This document shows, one piece after another, positions 1-10,520 of a stretch of 32,971 bases of DNA. Source of the stretch: a virus. A program made the translations under genes and the position numbers. The notes beneath the pieces are model-generated. The model did not search any database. It was given only the letters and a program-made list of their open reading frames with translations, and was not told the DNA's origin. The stretch spans positions 1 through 32,971 of the IMG/VR virus record IMGVR_UViG_3300050821_002755; one strand, given 5' to 3'. How positions within the stretch are numbered: the first letter of the stretch is position 1; each line of letters starts with the position of its first letter.

Positions 1-218
1 ATGTTGTTAGCGGTGTAACCAAAGCTCAACTTATAGGATGTGTATTAAATTTAGATAATAGTTCAGTTAATACATATTCATCTGGTGGAGCAGATATACT
101 AGTAAGAAACTCTACTTCTTTTGATGTAGAAAGTATTACTGGAGCATCAGGGACTTTTACAACAGTAGATCTAAAAACAGTAACAGTTACAAACGGTATT
201 ATAACATCAATAGTATAA
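1..218 (+). CDS. Tail fibre, C-terminal end (continues from 29910 across the circular junction)
   Basis: This is the 3' part of the collagen-like fibre gene that starts at 29910. The reading frame enters at base 3 and stops with TAA at 216-218. Joining the two pieces after removing the 76-base overlap gives 3204 nt, an exact multiple of three (1067 residues), which confirms that the gene is intact in the circular genome. The last 70 or so residues are Ser/Thr/Val-rich and end in a short beta-type segment (KTVTVTNGIITSIV). Such endings are common at fibre tips, but I see no catalytic or intramolecular-chaperone motif. Confidence 0.9.
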   Translation, partial: VVSGVTKAQLIGCVLNLDNSSVNTYSSGGADILVRNSTSFDVESITGASGTFTTVDLKTVTVTNGIITSIV

Positions 219-232
219 AATTAATAATATAA

Positions 233-1528
233 ATGAAATTTGAATTAAAAGAATATAGATTTAAAAGTGAATTAAGAGCAGTAGTTGTTGATAATATTGG
301 TGGTGCCTATGTGCCCATAGCACATAGGATGTCAGATTTCTTTGATAAAGTTTATTATCATTCAGTTAATCAATCACCATTCCCAAGAATATCTTTAGAT
401 AAAATTGGTATTGGTTATGATGATATAGAAAGATTAGATGATTTTTGGAGTAGCTTATCTTTATTTGATGTGGTTATCTTCACTGATATATATTTTAGTG
501 ACTGGGGTGAGAGACTTAGAAAGATTGGTAAGTTAGTATGGGGTGGTTGTCAATCAGATGTTATTGAAACTGATAGGAAGTTATTTAAAGATGAATTAAG
601 TAATGTTGGTATGTTAGTTGCACCTACAAAATATATTAATGGTATAACTGATTTATTAGAATATTTAAAAGGAAGTAAAGATAAATGGATAAAGATGTCA
701 TATTATAGAGGTGAGATGGAAACATTTCATCATATTAATTGGTCACAATCACAAGTATGGGCAGATGATCTGAAAAGAGAAATGGGGCCTTTAGGAGAGA
801 CAGTTGAATTTATAATTGAAGATAGTATAGACTCTATTGCAGAGGTAGGATATGATGGTTATTGTATTAATGGTATTCATCCACAATCTGCGTTATGGGG
901 ATTAGAAGTTAAAGACTGTTGTTATGTAGGTAAGCAATCATTAAATAGTGATATGCCACAACCAGTACAATATGTAAATACAACATTTAGTCCTGTACTA
1001 CAGAAATATAAACACACAGGCTTCTATTCAACAGAAATACGTTATACAAAAGATGGTGATAGTTATTATACTGATCCTTGTTTAAGAGCAGGGTCACCAC
1101 CAAGTAATACTTATTTGGATATGATAGATAATTGGGATGATATTATTGTTGAGGGTGCTAAAGGTAATGTTGTTGAGCCAAAGTTCAGAGCAAAATATGG
1201 TGTAGAGATAATATTGAAGTCAGGTCACGCAACTGATAACTATTTACCGGTATCATTTGATCCTAAATATTCTAAGAATGTTAAATTGAAAGGATCATTT
1301 TATATTAATGATAGTAATTATATTATACCATTTAAACACGCAGGAATTGATATGAGCGAATTTGGGAGCGTTGTAGTAGTTGGTGATGATTTACCTTCAA
1401 TTGTGAATCAAGCGTTAGAAATCGCTTCTAATGTCGAATGTTATGGTATTAATTATGATAATAACGCTCTTGATAAAGCGATGGAGACGTTATCAAAGGT
1501 TGAGGAAGCTTTAAAAATAAAATTCTAA
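233..1528 (+). CDS. ATP-grasp ligase-like protein beside the tail fibre
   Basis: The 431-residue protein has the layout of ATP-grasp carboxylate-amine ligases related to phosphoribosylamine-glycine ligase. Residues about 113-160 (ETDRKLFKD, then VGMLVAPTKYI, then WIKMSYYRG with Lys154) resemble the first ATP-binding part. Residues about 268-295 (TEIRYTKDGDSYYTDPCLRAG) resemble the metal-binding core with an acidic residue, Asp and Arg. The C-terminal segment (GSVVVVGDDLPSIVNQALEIA) resembles the family's closing subdomain. The gene lies 14 bp after the fibre and 13 bp before a neck gene, so it is co-expressed with virion genes, which is odd for a purine-synthesis enzyme. Inference: it may attach an amino acid or similar group to a virion protein or to host surface material. 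The fold call is fairly firm; the substrate is unknown. Confidence 0.75.
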   Translation: MKFELKEYRFKSELRAVVVDNIGGAYVPIAHRMSDFFDKVYYHSVNQSPFPRISLDKIGIGYDDIERLDDFWSSLSLFDVVIFTDIYFSDWGERLRKIGKLVWGGCQSDVIETDRKLFKDELSNVGMLVAPTKYINGITDLLEYLKGSKDKWIKMSYYRGEMETFHHINWSQSQVWADDLKREMGPLGETVEFIIEDSIDSIAEVGYDGYCINGIHPQSALWGLEVKDCCYVGKQSLNSDMPQPVQYVNTTFSPVLQKYKHTGFYSTEIRYTKDGDSYYTDPCLRAGSPPSNTYLDMIDNWDDIIVEGAKGNVVEPKFRAKYGVEIILKSGHATDNYLPVSFDPKYSKNVKLKGSFYINDSNYIIPFKHAGIDMSEFGSVVVVGDDLPSIVNQALEIASNVECYGINYDNNALDKAMETLSKVEEALKIKF

Positions 1529-1541
1529 ATTTTAAATTCTA

Positions 1542-2009
1542 ATGGATAAAATTAAATTAACTAATCTAAAGAAACAAATGGATATAGTTGGTAGAGAAGT
1601 TATTAAAGAACTGATTGATCAATTAATACATTTAGATAAGAAAGCAACTGGTGCTCTTATTAACTCATTAGAATATGAGGTAGTAGAAGTATTAAATGAT
1701 GTGTTCTTAAATATTTATAGTTTAGACTATTTAGATTACCTAGACAAAGGAAGAAAACCAGGTAAGATGCCACCAAGTCAATCTTTTATTCCCTGGATAA
1801 GAGCAAGAGGAATTAAAATAAAGAATTGGACAGACGAACAATCTGCTTTTGTAATAGCAAGATCAGTTGGTAAGAAAGGAATTAAACCACTTAACTTTAA
1901 AAAGAAAATGACCGACAACATATTAAGTAGAAAGTCACAATTAATTGCAGAAGGTGTAACAATGGATATACAAGAAGCATTACATAAAATAATAGAAAAT
2001 ATAAAATGA
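1542..2009 (+). CDS. Neck / tail-completion protein (HK97 gp10-like)
   Basis: The 155-residue protein matches the general pattern of the HK97 gp10 neck family: an N-terminal helical half, then a basic segment LDKGRKPGKMPPSQSFIPWI (residues about 68-87), and later AFVIARSVGKKGIKP (about 106-120). These proteins sit at the head-tail interface. The stop overlaps the next start by 4 bases (ATGA), indicating translational coupling to the tail protein at 2006. Location among tail genes fits a tail-completion role. Confidence 0.75.
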   Translation: MDKIKLTNLKKQMDIVGREVIKELIDQLIHLDKKATGALINSLEYEVVEVLNDVFLNIYSLDYLDYLDKGRKPGKMPPSQSFIPWIRARGIKIKNWTDEQSAFVIARSVGKKGIKPLNFKKKMTDNILSRKSQLIAEGVTMDIQEALHKIIENIK

Positions 2010-3781
2010 CAGCAAGTTTATTATTAGAACCACAAGAGTATTCACCAGTAAATGGTAATGTATGGTATAGATATGGTATAAATACCGATATTAATCCAGC
2101 ATCCTTTAGTGCTGTTAATTTAAACTATGTTGTAAATGTTAATCAATTAAGTTTTACTGGTAGTGTTATACAATCATTTCCAACTGTTGTATTACCACCA
2201 GATCCATCCAATGATGCTGCTTTTGATGCGCAAAGAATGTTAAAAACACAAGTCAATTATGATTTAACACATACACAACAAACATTGGAACCACAAGTTA
2301 ATGATACAGATACTTGGATATCTTTCAATACAAATTATGGATTCTCTTATGATCCAGGAACGACGTTTAGTAATGCCTATGATACAAATGGTTTCTTATC
2401 ATTTACATTCAGTACTGATATAACAAATATTTTAGAAGTAAATGATACTATATCTTATCAGTTACAAGTTACATCATTCACAATTGCATCATCTGGTACT
2501 GCATCAATTACACAAATATCAAGTTCATATTCTATTGTAACTGATATACAAGATATATCATTATTTTACACAGGTAATGTTGGTACACCAGGTGAATTAG
2601 GTGTGTTTAGTAACTCAACAAATGGATTACAAACTGCTGTAATATTTATTGGTGGTATTCCACCTTCTGTTGCTAATCAAATTAAACCAGGTATGTTATG
2701 GGCTTTTGGTGGTCAGACAAGTTCAATTGTATTAAGTGGTGCTGGACCATATCCTTATGGTGGTACTTATGGTAACTATCAATTATTGATGCAATTAGGT
2801 AATCCACAATCAGGAACAACAATTGGTAATTCTTATCAAAATGTAACCTATTCATTTTATAATACCGTATCAAATGGTAATGTAATTCAACCAGGTAACA
2901 TAACATCTTTATATAGAATAAATGGAACATCATCTACAAGATATGGATATGATGGAACAAGACAATATGATCAGAATTATAATGTATTTAACTTTAGTGT
3001 ATATGCTGCTAAAATAGGAACAAGTATGAGTTCTGCTGGTATGTTCTTAACTGATTATACACAGACTAAACAAGTATTCATAAGTAATTTTGAAACACTT
3101 GCTTTCATTGCCAATGCAAATGAAGTTAATTTTCCACTAACAACATATGTAATTACCTATGATCAGAATAATAATATTATAAATCAATATAATAGAACTG
3201 ATATTGGTGCCTCACAGAGTGGTATAATTTATACTATTGGTGCTGGACCACAAAATATTATAAATCACGGTGAGTTGGATCTAACAGGAGTTGATCATTA
3301 TACTGTTCAAGTATGGGATACTGATCATAATACAATTATTCAACCATTTACATATCAAATAGTACCTAATTGTTCGGTATATCCTAATGTAAGAGTGATG
3401 TTTATGAATAGATTTGGACAATTTGATTATTGGAATTTCAATAAAGATGATTTAAAAACAATTAATACAACAAGAACAATATATAGGAAACAATTACCTT
3501 ATAATTATAATATTGGAGATAGAGGTGATACGACATTATCACAAAAAGTTAATGAAGAACATACTATTCAAACAGATTGGATAAGTGAATATGATTATAA
3601 TTATTTAATTGAGTTAGCAACATCACCAGAAATATATATTATGAGTGATTTTAATACTAATCCATTTCCAGCTTTAATAACAGACACTACATTTGCTACT
3701 AAGACAGTCAATAGAGATAGAATATTTAATTTATCTATTGGTTATCAATTTGCTTATGATATAAATACACAAACAAGTTAA
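2006..3781 (+). CDS. Tail structural protein, probably distal tail / tail tip
   Basis: A 591-residue beta-rich, Asn/Thr/Tyr-rich protein. The C-terminal quarter contains a block beginning VRVMFMNRFGQFDYWNF, followed by a domain with the segment QKVNEEHTIQTDWISEYDYN. I recognise this arrangement from tail proteins of phages and prophages of Bacteroidota. It lies between a neck gene and a large tail-tip gene, overlapping both (4 bases upstream; one base, TAATG, downstream). A role in the tail tip or baseplate is inferred from context and the C-terminal block; there is no enzymatic motif. Confidence 0.7.
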   Translation: MTASLLLEPQEYSPVNGNVWYRYGINTDINPASFSAVNLNYVVNVNQLSFTGSVIQSFPTVVLPPDPSNDAAFDAQRMLKTQVNYDLTHTQQTLEPQVNDTDTWISFNTNYGFSYDPGTTFSNAYDTNGFLSFTFSTDITNILEVNDTISYQLQVTSFTIASSGTASITQISSSYSIVTDIQDISLFYTGNVGTPGELGVFSNSTNGLQTAVIFIGGIPPSVANQIKPGMLWAFGGQTSSIVLSGAGPYPYGGTYGNYQLLMQLGNPQSGTTIGNSYQNVTYSFYNTVSNGNVIQPGNITSLYRINGTSSTRYGYDGTRQYDQNYNVFNFSVYAAKIGTSMSSAGMFLTDYTQTKQVFISNFETLAFIANANEVNFPLTTYVITYDQNNNIINQYNRTDIGASQSGIIYTIGAGPQNIINHGELDLTGVDHYTVQVWDTDHNTIIQPFTYQIVPNCSVYPNVRVMFMNRFGQFDYWNFNKDDLKTINTTRTIYRKQLPYNYNIGDRGDTTLSQKVNEEHTIQTDWISEYDYNYLIELATSPEIYIMSDFNTNPFPALITDTTFATKTVNRDRIFNLSIGYQFAYDINTQTS

Positions 3782-6480
3782 TGAATCCAAGATTTGATAT
3801 AATGGTCGAGATAGGTGGTCAAAGATATTACATAGACACCTATAGTTATGATCCAATTACACTTAATTATTCTATTGCTGATGTAAATACCATTACATCC
3901 AGAGATGCAAGTTATTCTAAGACAATAACTGTTCCTGATACATCTAATAATAGAGCAGTATTCCAATTTATTTCTGATTTAAGTGTCCAATCTTTTTTTA
4001 ATGCAAATAAAAAAGTTAGATGTTGGGTATTAGTTAATACAGTTGTTGTATTGGAAGGTAATTTACAATTAAACCAAGTTAATCCAAATCTATCAACAGG
4101 AGTAACAGAATATAATTTAACAATATTCTCTGATTTACAAGATTTTTATACTGCACTCGGTGAGAATTATATTGTTGGTAATACAACTAATATTGATCCA
4201 AATACCGGCACATCAACAGATGATATTGATTTCTCTGATTTAGATCACATATGGGACTTAGATAATATAACAAATTCTTGGAACTATGATTATAATTGGG
4301 GTTATTATTATCCATTAATTGATTATGGTAATGGATGGAATCTCAATGAGATAAATGGTGGTCCTTATGTATTACCAAATGGTATGACAGCAACATCAGC
4401 AACTGGTGGAACTGGTACTGCAGGATTTACTGGATCAAATATTTACCCAACACAAGTAGATATTGTTGATATGTATCCAGCAACCTATGTTAAACAAATA
4501 TTTGATAGAATGTTCGAACATACAGGATTTAAATATCAATCTGATTTTCTTAATGGAGATATATCTAAGAATTTAATTATTCCTTTTAACGGAGTTAATA
4601 TGACAACTGGACAAATTGCTACCAATAAAGAATTTGAGGTTGCAATAGAAGGAACTTATTCCTTTGCAACAAGTTCTTATATCTCATCAACATATTCAAT
4701 AGCAAAGGCAGGGATTTTATCATCAACATATTATGTATGGCAGTATAAAACATCAACCAATAGAGTTCCTTATAACTTTGTTATCAGTGATGTAAATGGT
4801 TATTATGATTTAGTTAATTACGATTATCAAAATACACAACCACCATATACATTTAATCAATCATTTGTTGTTAATGTTGATTTAACATTTTATAATACAA
4901 CTTTTAATAATTTTGGATTCCCAAATGAAAATTATGTACCATTATATACTGACATAACAGTTAATTTCTGGAGAGATTTTGGTGGAACAACAGCATCACA
5001 AATATTTGATAGTCAAGTAGTTTATAATAATATACCATCAGCACCAACTGTTTTATATACAGATGGTAACACTGGTATAGTAACTTTAAGAGGCTATACT
5101 GCATCACTTACATTAGGTTTAGGTATCCAGGTATTAGGTACAACAGCAGTTGGTAGTTGGAAATCAACTACAGTAGTTGGATCTGTTCAATCTAAGTTCT
5201 TAAACTTTTTAAATTATCCAAATACTTCATATCAACCAATATTACCAAATGAAAAGGTGTGGGTTGAGGTTATTCATAATCAATTAAATTTCTTTAATTT
5301 AGATAGTTTTGGAACAAATCCATTTAATTTGGGTCAAGCAACTTTCCCTACTAATAAAATTGGTTGGGATGGTGGTGTATTAAGATTTAATGATTATAAT
5401 AATGGATTAAATAAGAATGGTAATTTATTTGCTAACATATTTAATGAAGCAGTTGTTCCTGGTGGATTTATAGATTATAATTCTGTTATCCCACAGAAGT
5501 TTAAACAAAAAGATTTCTTTTATAATATAGTTGAGATGTTTAATTTATATATAGAACCATCCAAAACTGATCCTTATACATTAATAATAGAACCAAGAGA
5601 ACTATTCTATGCTAAAGGTAAGGTATTGGATTGGTCAAGTAAGATAGATATAAATGATGCTGGTCAGGAACAAATATTAGCAAGTAGTGATTCTCAATTT
5701 AAGAAAATTATACTAACATATAGCGATGCAACTGATTATTTAAATAACTTTTATAAACAACAATATAACCAAACATATGGGTATTTTGAATATGATATTG
5801 ATAATGATTTCAGTACTGATGTACAGACTATACAACCAACCTTTGCACCAACAGCAATTACCTATATACCTGGATCAATTGATCAGACAACTGGTTTTAT
5901 TATTCCAAGGATAACAAAGGATAATGGTAGTTATAACAATATTAATGGTGGTAGATTATCTAATAGTACTAATCCAACTACAATAATGTTAAAGTATTTT
6001 AATCCTGGTATTCAAGTAGGTAATTATGGATATGGATTATTACAAATACAAAATCAAGTTGAGAGATGGTTCATAGCAGGTATATCACCAGTAATTGCAC
6101 AATATGGTCAAGTAAATCCAGGTGCAACAGTATCTTGTTATCCATATGCGGGTCATTTTGACAACCCATATAAGCCAACAGTCGATATAAACTTTGGTGT
6201 AGCTAATGCTTATTTCTATAAACCAGCAACAGTAACAGATAATAACCTATCAACGTATTATGATAGTATGTTGAATGAATTATATTCTCAAGATAGTAGA
6301 TTATTGACATTATCAATGTATTTAACAGAGGTTGATTTATATAATTTTAGTTTCTCAGATAAAATATATCTATTCTTTAATGGATCTGGTCAATATTACA
6401 GGGTAAATAAGATATCAAATTATGATCCTGGTCAAAATTTAACTTGTCAAGTTGAATTTATAAAAATTATTAATTTATAA
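3781..6480 (+). CDS. Large tail-tip / tail-hub-like protein
   Basis: An 899-residue protein. The N-terminal part (residues about 1-120) contains SKTITVPDTSNNRAVFQF and an EGNLQLNQV segment typical of tail-tip proteins of Bacteroidota phages. Around residues 570-650, FKQKDFFYNIVEMFNLYIEP and YTLIIEPRELFY resemble a hub-like domain, as in tail hub or baseplate proteins. The middle is low in charge and rich in Tyr/Asn/Thr, as expected for an extracellular beta structure. Start and stop overlap neighbouring genes through TAATG junctions, so it belongs to the same translational unit. Function assigned from context and pattern. Confidence 0.7.
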   Translation: MNPRFDIMVEIGGQRYYIDTYSYDPITLNYSIADVNTITSRDASYSKTITVPDTSNNRAVFQFISDLSVQSFFNANKKVRCWVLVNTVVVLEGNLQLNQVNPNLSTGVTEYNLTIFSDLQDFYTALGENYIVGNTTNIDPNTGTSTDDIDFSDLDHIWDLDNITNSWNYDYNWGYYYPLIDYGNGWNLNEINGGPYVLPNGMTATSATGGTGTAGFTGSNIYPTQVDIVDMYPATYVKQIFDRMFEHTGFKYQSDFLNGDISKNLIIPFNGVNMTTGQIATNKEFEVAIEGTYSFATSSYISSTYSIAKAGILSSTYYVWQYKTSTNRVPYNFVISDVNGYYDLVNYDYQNTQPPYTFNQSFVVNVDLTFYNTTFNNFGFPNENYVPLYTDITVNFWRDFGGTTASQIFDSQVVYNNIPSAPTVLYTDGNTGIVTLRGYTASLTLGLGIQVLGTTAVGSWKSTTVVGSVQSKFLNFLNYPNTSYQPILPNEKVWVEVIHNQLNFFNLDSFGTNPFNLGQATFPTNKIGWDGGVLRFNDYNNGLNKNGNLFANIFNEAVVPGGFIDYNSVIPQKFKQKDFFYNIVEMFNLYIEPSKTDPYTLIIEPRELFYAKGKVLDWSSKIDINDAGQEQILASSDSQFKKIILTYSDATDYLNNFYKQQYNQTYGYFEYDIDNDFSTDVQTIQPTFAPTAITYIPGSIDQTTGFIIPRITKDNGSYNNINGGRLSNSTNPTTIMLKYFNPGIQVGNYGYGLLQIQNQVERWFIAGISPVIAQYGQVNPGATVSCYPYAGHFDNPYKPTVDINFGVANAYFYKPATVTDNNLSTYYDSMLNELYSQDSRLLTLSMYLTEVDLYNFSFSDKIYLFFNGSGQYYRVNKISNYDPGQNLTCQVEFIKIINL

Positions 6481-7925
6481 TGGCTGATATAGTTGTTGGT
6501 GGTATAGGTGGGTTCGTTCAACCATCTAATTTAGTTACTAAACCAGGTAATGTAGTTGCTGGTTCTAATAATGTTATACTTGGTAAGTATAATTCAGGTA
6601 ATGGTCAGTATAATATCTATGCGGGTCATTGGAATAATATTGAATCCAATAATAATATTGTTGCTGGTATTCAAAATACTATTCCTTTATCTTCACCTAA
6701 TACTCACATAGTAGGAAATAACAATACTATTACACCAGGGTCAAATCCTGCTGCGATATTCGGTAGTGGTAACACAATTACTGGTGATGGAACATATGTC
6801 ATAGGATCAAATATAATTGCTACACAGAGTAATTCAATTGTAACTAATTTACCAATCATTACAGTTGATATTAATAATAATATTATAAATAACAATGCTG
6901 TTTTAACACCTGTAACATATGCTCAGGCTGCTGCCCTTATAGCAGCAGGCGGATTGGTTCCTTCTCAACAATATATTATTACGGATAGAGGAGATAATGG
7001 AATTATTTTAATGTCAGTAACACCAACTCAATTTAGTTTAACAGGAACAAGATTGATGTTGTGTCCAGATAATTATTTGATTGAATCTGATACTGGACCA
7101 TCTGGACCAAGACAATGGTTAGGTGTATGGAATACATCAATGTCAGTATCAATTAATGGATTAACAATATGGGGCGGATTAGTCTGGCAGAATCTAACTG
7201 GATCAGTTGGGACAGCAACAACATCTATTCTATTAGATGCTACTAATTGGGTATTGATACCAAAGAATAGTTTTACTAATGGTGAGTATGTTCCACTAAC
7301 ATTTACAGTAATATATGATTTTAATAATGATTTTATAAAAACACAATATGATAACTGGAATAATGTTATACAAGGAACTTTATATGGTGGTACTACTAAC
7401 ACAATTGATATGACTGACTGGCATTATAATGGATGGACAGGATTCCAATTAACTAATAATAATTGTTTTGGTATTTATAATAATACTACTTCTATTATTA
7501 CTTATAACGATATACCTGGTACGATAGATACTAATAATAGTACATCAATATTTAATAATTTTACTAATGGTAGTATATCTGGTAATACAAACGGGGGTCA
7601 AATATCTAATAATTCAAATAATGGTGGAATATCTAATAATTCAAATAATGGTACAATAAATGGTAATAGTAATAATGGTAGCATCAGTGGTAATTCAAAT
7701 ACAGGATCTATAAATACAGGTGGAATAAATGATAATAGTAATAATGGTAGCATCAGTGGTAATTCAAATACAGGATCTGTAGCATTTATTATTTCTAATA
7801 TTAATAATGGTGAAATATCTAATAATTCAAATACAGGACTTATATATAATAATACTAATAATGGTTCTATTACTAATGCTACAAGTGCAACCACAGATAT
7901 AACAGACCCAATAGTTAATAAGTAA
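6480..7925 (+). CDS. Repeat-rich tail appendage with YadA-like head repeats
   Basis: A 481-residue protein. The N-terminal 115 residues contain repeated N-N-x-I-x-G units (SNNVILGKYNSGNGQYNIYAG, NIVAGIQNTI, HIVGNNNTITPG) like the left-handed beta-roll of YadA-type adhesin heads. Residues about 360-470 form a second repeat tract of SNNGSISGNSNTGSI units. The middle, about 140-340, is a non-repetitive domain with many Trp residues. The composition suggests a long extended surface appendage that could bind host receptors. It follows the tail-tip gene with a one-base overlap. Receptor binding is inferred, not shown. Confidence 0.65.
   Translation: MADIVVGGIGGFVQPSNLVTKPGNVVAGSNNVILGKYNSGNGQYNIYAGHWNNIESNNNIVAGIQNTIPLSSPNTHIVGNNNTITPGSNPAAIFGSGNTITGDGTYVIGSNIIATQSNSIVTNLPIITVDINNNIINNNAVLTPVTYAQAAALIAAGGLVPSQQYIITDRGDNGIILMSVTPTQFSLTGTRLMLCPDNYLIESDTGPSGPRQWLGVWNTSMSVSINGLTIWGGLVWQNLTGSVGTATTSILLDATNWVLIPKNSFTNGEYVPLTFTVIYDFNNDFIKTQYDNWNNVIQGTLYGGTTNTIDMTDWHYNGWTGFQLTNNNCFGIYNNTTSIITYNDIPGTIDTNNSTSIFNNFTNGSISGNTNGGQISNNSNNGGISNNSNNGTINGNSNNGSISGNSNTGSINTGGINDNSNNGSISGNSNTGSVAFIISNINNGEISNNSNTGLIYNNTNNGSITNATSATTDITDPIVNK
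7664..7778 (+). repeat. 46-bp direct repeat inside the appendage gene
   Basis: Bases 7664-7709 and 7733-7778 are identical over 46 bp and are 69 bp (23 codons) apart. They encode NSNNGSISGNSNTGS units. The offset is a multiple of three, so recombination between copies would add or remove repeats without breaking the frame. Confidence 0.9.
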
Positions 7926-7977
7926 GTATAAATTTCTCAATAAATATATATATTAATAGAAAAATAATCTAAATGGA

Positions 7978-10497
7978 ATGGCATATGATCAAAAGAAGGA
8001 AACTATAGCAGTCGAAATTAAGACGAATGTCCAGACAGCTAACTTTGATAAGGGTATGAAGCATATCACTGATAGTGTCAAGAAGACAACTAAAGAAGGT
8101 AGTAGTTTATTTGCTGATATGCTGAAGGCGGATGTTGTACTAGATGCCGCTTCTGGCATAGTAGGTTTTTTCGAGGATGCCAGTAGTGAAGCTCTCAAAA
8201 CAGGAACAGCAGTTGCCGTTTTAACAACAACATTAAAAGGTTTAGGTCAAGGTAAATATACAGAAGGATTAGTAAAAGAAGCGGAGAACTTAAGAAATAA
8301 ATATGGAGCCAGTGTAGAAGAGATAACTAAATCTCAAGTAGCTCTATTGAATACTGGTAAAGTATCAGCAAATCAATTAAAGACATTAACACCTTTAATA
8401 GAAGATTATGCCAAGAAAACAGGTAAAAGCTTTTCTGAAGCTTCTGATGCTATTATAAATGGTATCGAAGGTAGAGGTAAAGAACTTAAAAAAGATAATA
8501 TCAATCTTGATAAGAACGCAACAGCCTCACAAAACTTAGCTAGCATAACAGCTCAATTAACTAAAAATTATGGAGGATTTGCAGACGAATTAGCTAACAC
8601 GGATCCTGCTGCTGAGATAGATGCACTAGAGGGTTCTGTTGCTAATTTAAAAGATCAAGTAGGTACTGAATTAAATAAATCATTTGGTGATTTAGCAAAG
8701 AAATTAAAACCATTTTTAGATGAATTGATTCCTAAATTTGTAAAACTAGTAGGTTTCCTAGCAGATAAATTCTCTGATTTAGTCAGTGTCTTAATACCTT
8801 TAATTAGTTCTACATTAAAAGGATTAGAAGTCATTATTAAATCTATATCAAATAACTTTGGATTAGTAACAGAAATTGTAGAGACAGCAACCGTTGCTTT
8901 TGTAGCATATCAAATTGCAGTAAATGGTGCCGCTATTGCAACCAAAGTATTAAGTTCCATTACTGAAGTATATACTGGTATCCAAGCAGCATTGAATTTA
9001 GTTATGGATGCAAACCCAATTGGATTAATAATAATTGCTATAGCAGCTCTTGTGGCAGGATTTGAAATATTGTATAATAAAGTTAAGGTATTTCACGATT
9101 TTATATTAGCAGTGTGGCAAGATGTAACTGATTTTTTTGGATTTACTTCTGATCAATCAAGAGCAGCTGATAAGGCAGCTGCTGATCAAGCAGCAAAAAT
9201 ATTAAAAGATAAAGCTGATCAAGCAACAAAAGATAAGATAGCAGCAGAGAAAGCAGAACAAGATAAACAAGATGCAATAGCTAAGACTGTAAAAGAGTCA
9301 CAAGATAAACAAGATAAACTAGATCAAAAACATAAAAAGAAAGTAAAAGATCAAGGAGCAATAGATAGGAAAAAGAAAGCAGATGAAACTAAAAAAGATG
9401 ATAAAGATGAATTAAAGATATTAGAGGAACAATATAAAACAAGATTAAACTATGTTAAAGAAGGTTCTAAAGAAGAATATGATTTAAAGACTGCTCAAAT
9501 AGATGATGAAGTAGGTGCATATGGTAAAGTATATGCTAAACAACTTGCTGATCTGGATAAATTACATAAAGATAAGAAAATTTCTGAGAAAGATTATCAA
9601 GATCAATCATTACAATTAACTACATCTTATCAATTACAATTATCTGAGTTATCTAAACAATCTGAAACACTTATTTCTGAACAAAAGAAAAAAGAAAAAG
9701 AAGAATCTGCTAAATTATTAAAGGATCAACAAGATAACGCACTAGCAGAATTAGAGTATGAAAAGAGTTTAATAGATGATAAGAAAACTACACTAGAAAA
9801 GGCTGCTGAAGAAAGATTAGCAATTGAGCAGAACGAACACGACATTAAAATGCAACAATTGGCAGCTGCTGAGGCTGCTGAATTGGCATCAACAGAATTA
9901 ACAGAACAACAAAAGGCTGCAATAAGACAAAAATATTCACTTGAGAACAAAAAGAATGATAAAGAATTAGCAGATTCACAAAAACATCTATCTGATGTTA
10001 CTAAGCAAGTTAAATTAGATGAGTATAAAGCTGTTGGTGATGCTGCTTCTGCTCTATCTGGATTACTTGGGCAACAAACAGCTGCTGGTAAAGCATTAGC
10101 ATTATCATCAGCCTTAATTAATACCTATCTAGGTATTACAGAGGCGCTAAGACAACCATCAACCTTACCATCCCCATTTGATGTGATTGCAAAAGTAGCA
10201 AATGTTGCCACAGTATTATCAACAGGCATATCCGCTGTTAAGAAGATTACAGCTGTTAATGTTCCTGGTGGTAAAGGTGGTGGAGGTGGAGGTGCTTCAC
10301 TAGGTGGTATTCCAACATCAGCACCAAGTTCCTTCTCAACTTTATCCAATTCTCAGTTGTCTGCTATTGGTAATGGTTCTTCACAATTAAGTAATGGAAC
10401 AGATGGACCACAAAAAGTATTTGTAACTGAAGCAGATATTACCAGAACACAAACAAAAGTTGCTGTCATACAGCAACGTGCAAAGATAGGACATTAA
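7978..10497 (+). CDS. Tail tape measure protein
   Basis: An 839-residue protein with the usual tape-measure layout. There is an Ala/Lys-rich N-terminal region, then a hydrophobic middle (about residues 295-366, including ANPIGLIIIAIAALVAGFEI), then a long Lys/Glu/Gln-rich helical coiled-coil region (about 398-680), and a C-terminal part with a glycine run and a second hydrophobic segment (LALSSALINTYLGITEAL). The tape measure sets tail length; by the usual rule of about 0.15 nm per residue this would be near 125 nm. ATG at 7978 is chosen because an ATG five bases earlier is out of frame. No sheath gene is seen, so a siphovirus-type tail is more likely than a contractile one. Confidence 0.88.
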   Translation: MAYDQKKETIAVEIKTNVQTANFDKGMKHITDSVKKTTKEGSSLFADMLKADVVLDAASGIVGFFEDASSEALKTGTAVAVLTTTLKGLGQGKYTEGLVKEAENLRNKYGASVEEITKSQVALLNTGKVSANQLKTLTPLIEDYAKKTGKSFSEASDAIINGIEGRGKELKKDNINLDKNATASQNLASITAQLTKNYGGFADELANTDPAAEIDALEGSVANLKDQVGTELNKSFGDLAKKLKPFLDELIPKFVKLVGFLADKFSDLVSVLIPLISSTLKGLEVIIKSISNNFGLVTEIVETATVAFVAYQIAVNGAAIATKVLSSITEVYTGIQAALNLVMDANPIGLIIIAIAALVAGFEILYNKVKVFHDFILAVWQDVTDFFGFTSDQSRAADKAAADQAAKILKDKADQATKDKIAAEKAEQDKQDAIAKTVKESQDKQDKLDQKHKKKVKDQGAIDRKKKADETKKDDKDELKILEEQYKTRLNYVKEGSKEEYDLKTAQIDDEVGAYGKVYAKQLADLDKLHKDKKISEKDYQDQSLQLTTSYQLQLSELSKQSETLISEQKKKEKEESAKLLKDQQDNALAELEYEKSLIDDKKTTLEKAAEERLAIEQNEHDIKMQQLAAAEAAELASTELTEQQKAAIRQKYSLENKKNDKELADSQKHLSDVTKQVKLDEYKAVGDAASALSGLLGQQTAAGKALALSSALINTYLGITEALRQPSTLPSPFDVIAKVANVATVLSTGISAVKKITAVNVPGGKGGGGGGASLGGIPTSAPSSFSTLSNSQLSAIGNGSSQLSNGTDGPQKVFVTEADITRTQTKVAVIQQRAKIGH

Positions 10498-10520
10498 AAT
10501 ATAAAAAATAAAACAAATAT

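Noticed and set aside
7598-7894. Antisense ORF of 98 residues with Leu/Pro repeats
   Set aside because: It is the mirror of the Asn/Ser/Gly repeats of the appendage gene; the composition is explained by the coding strand.
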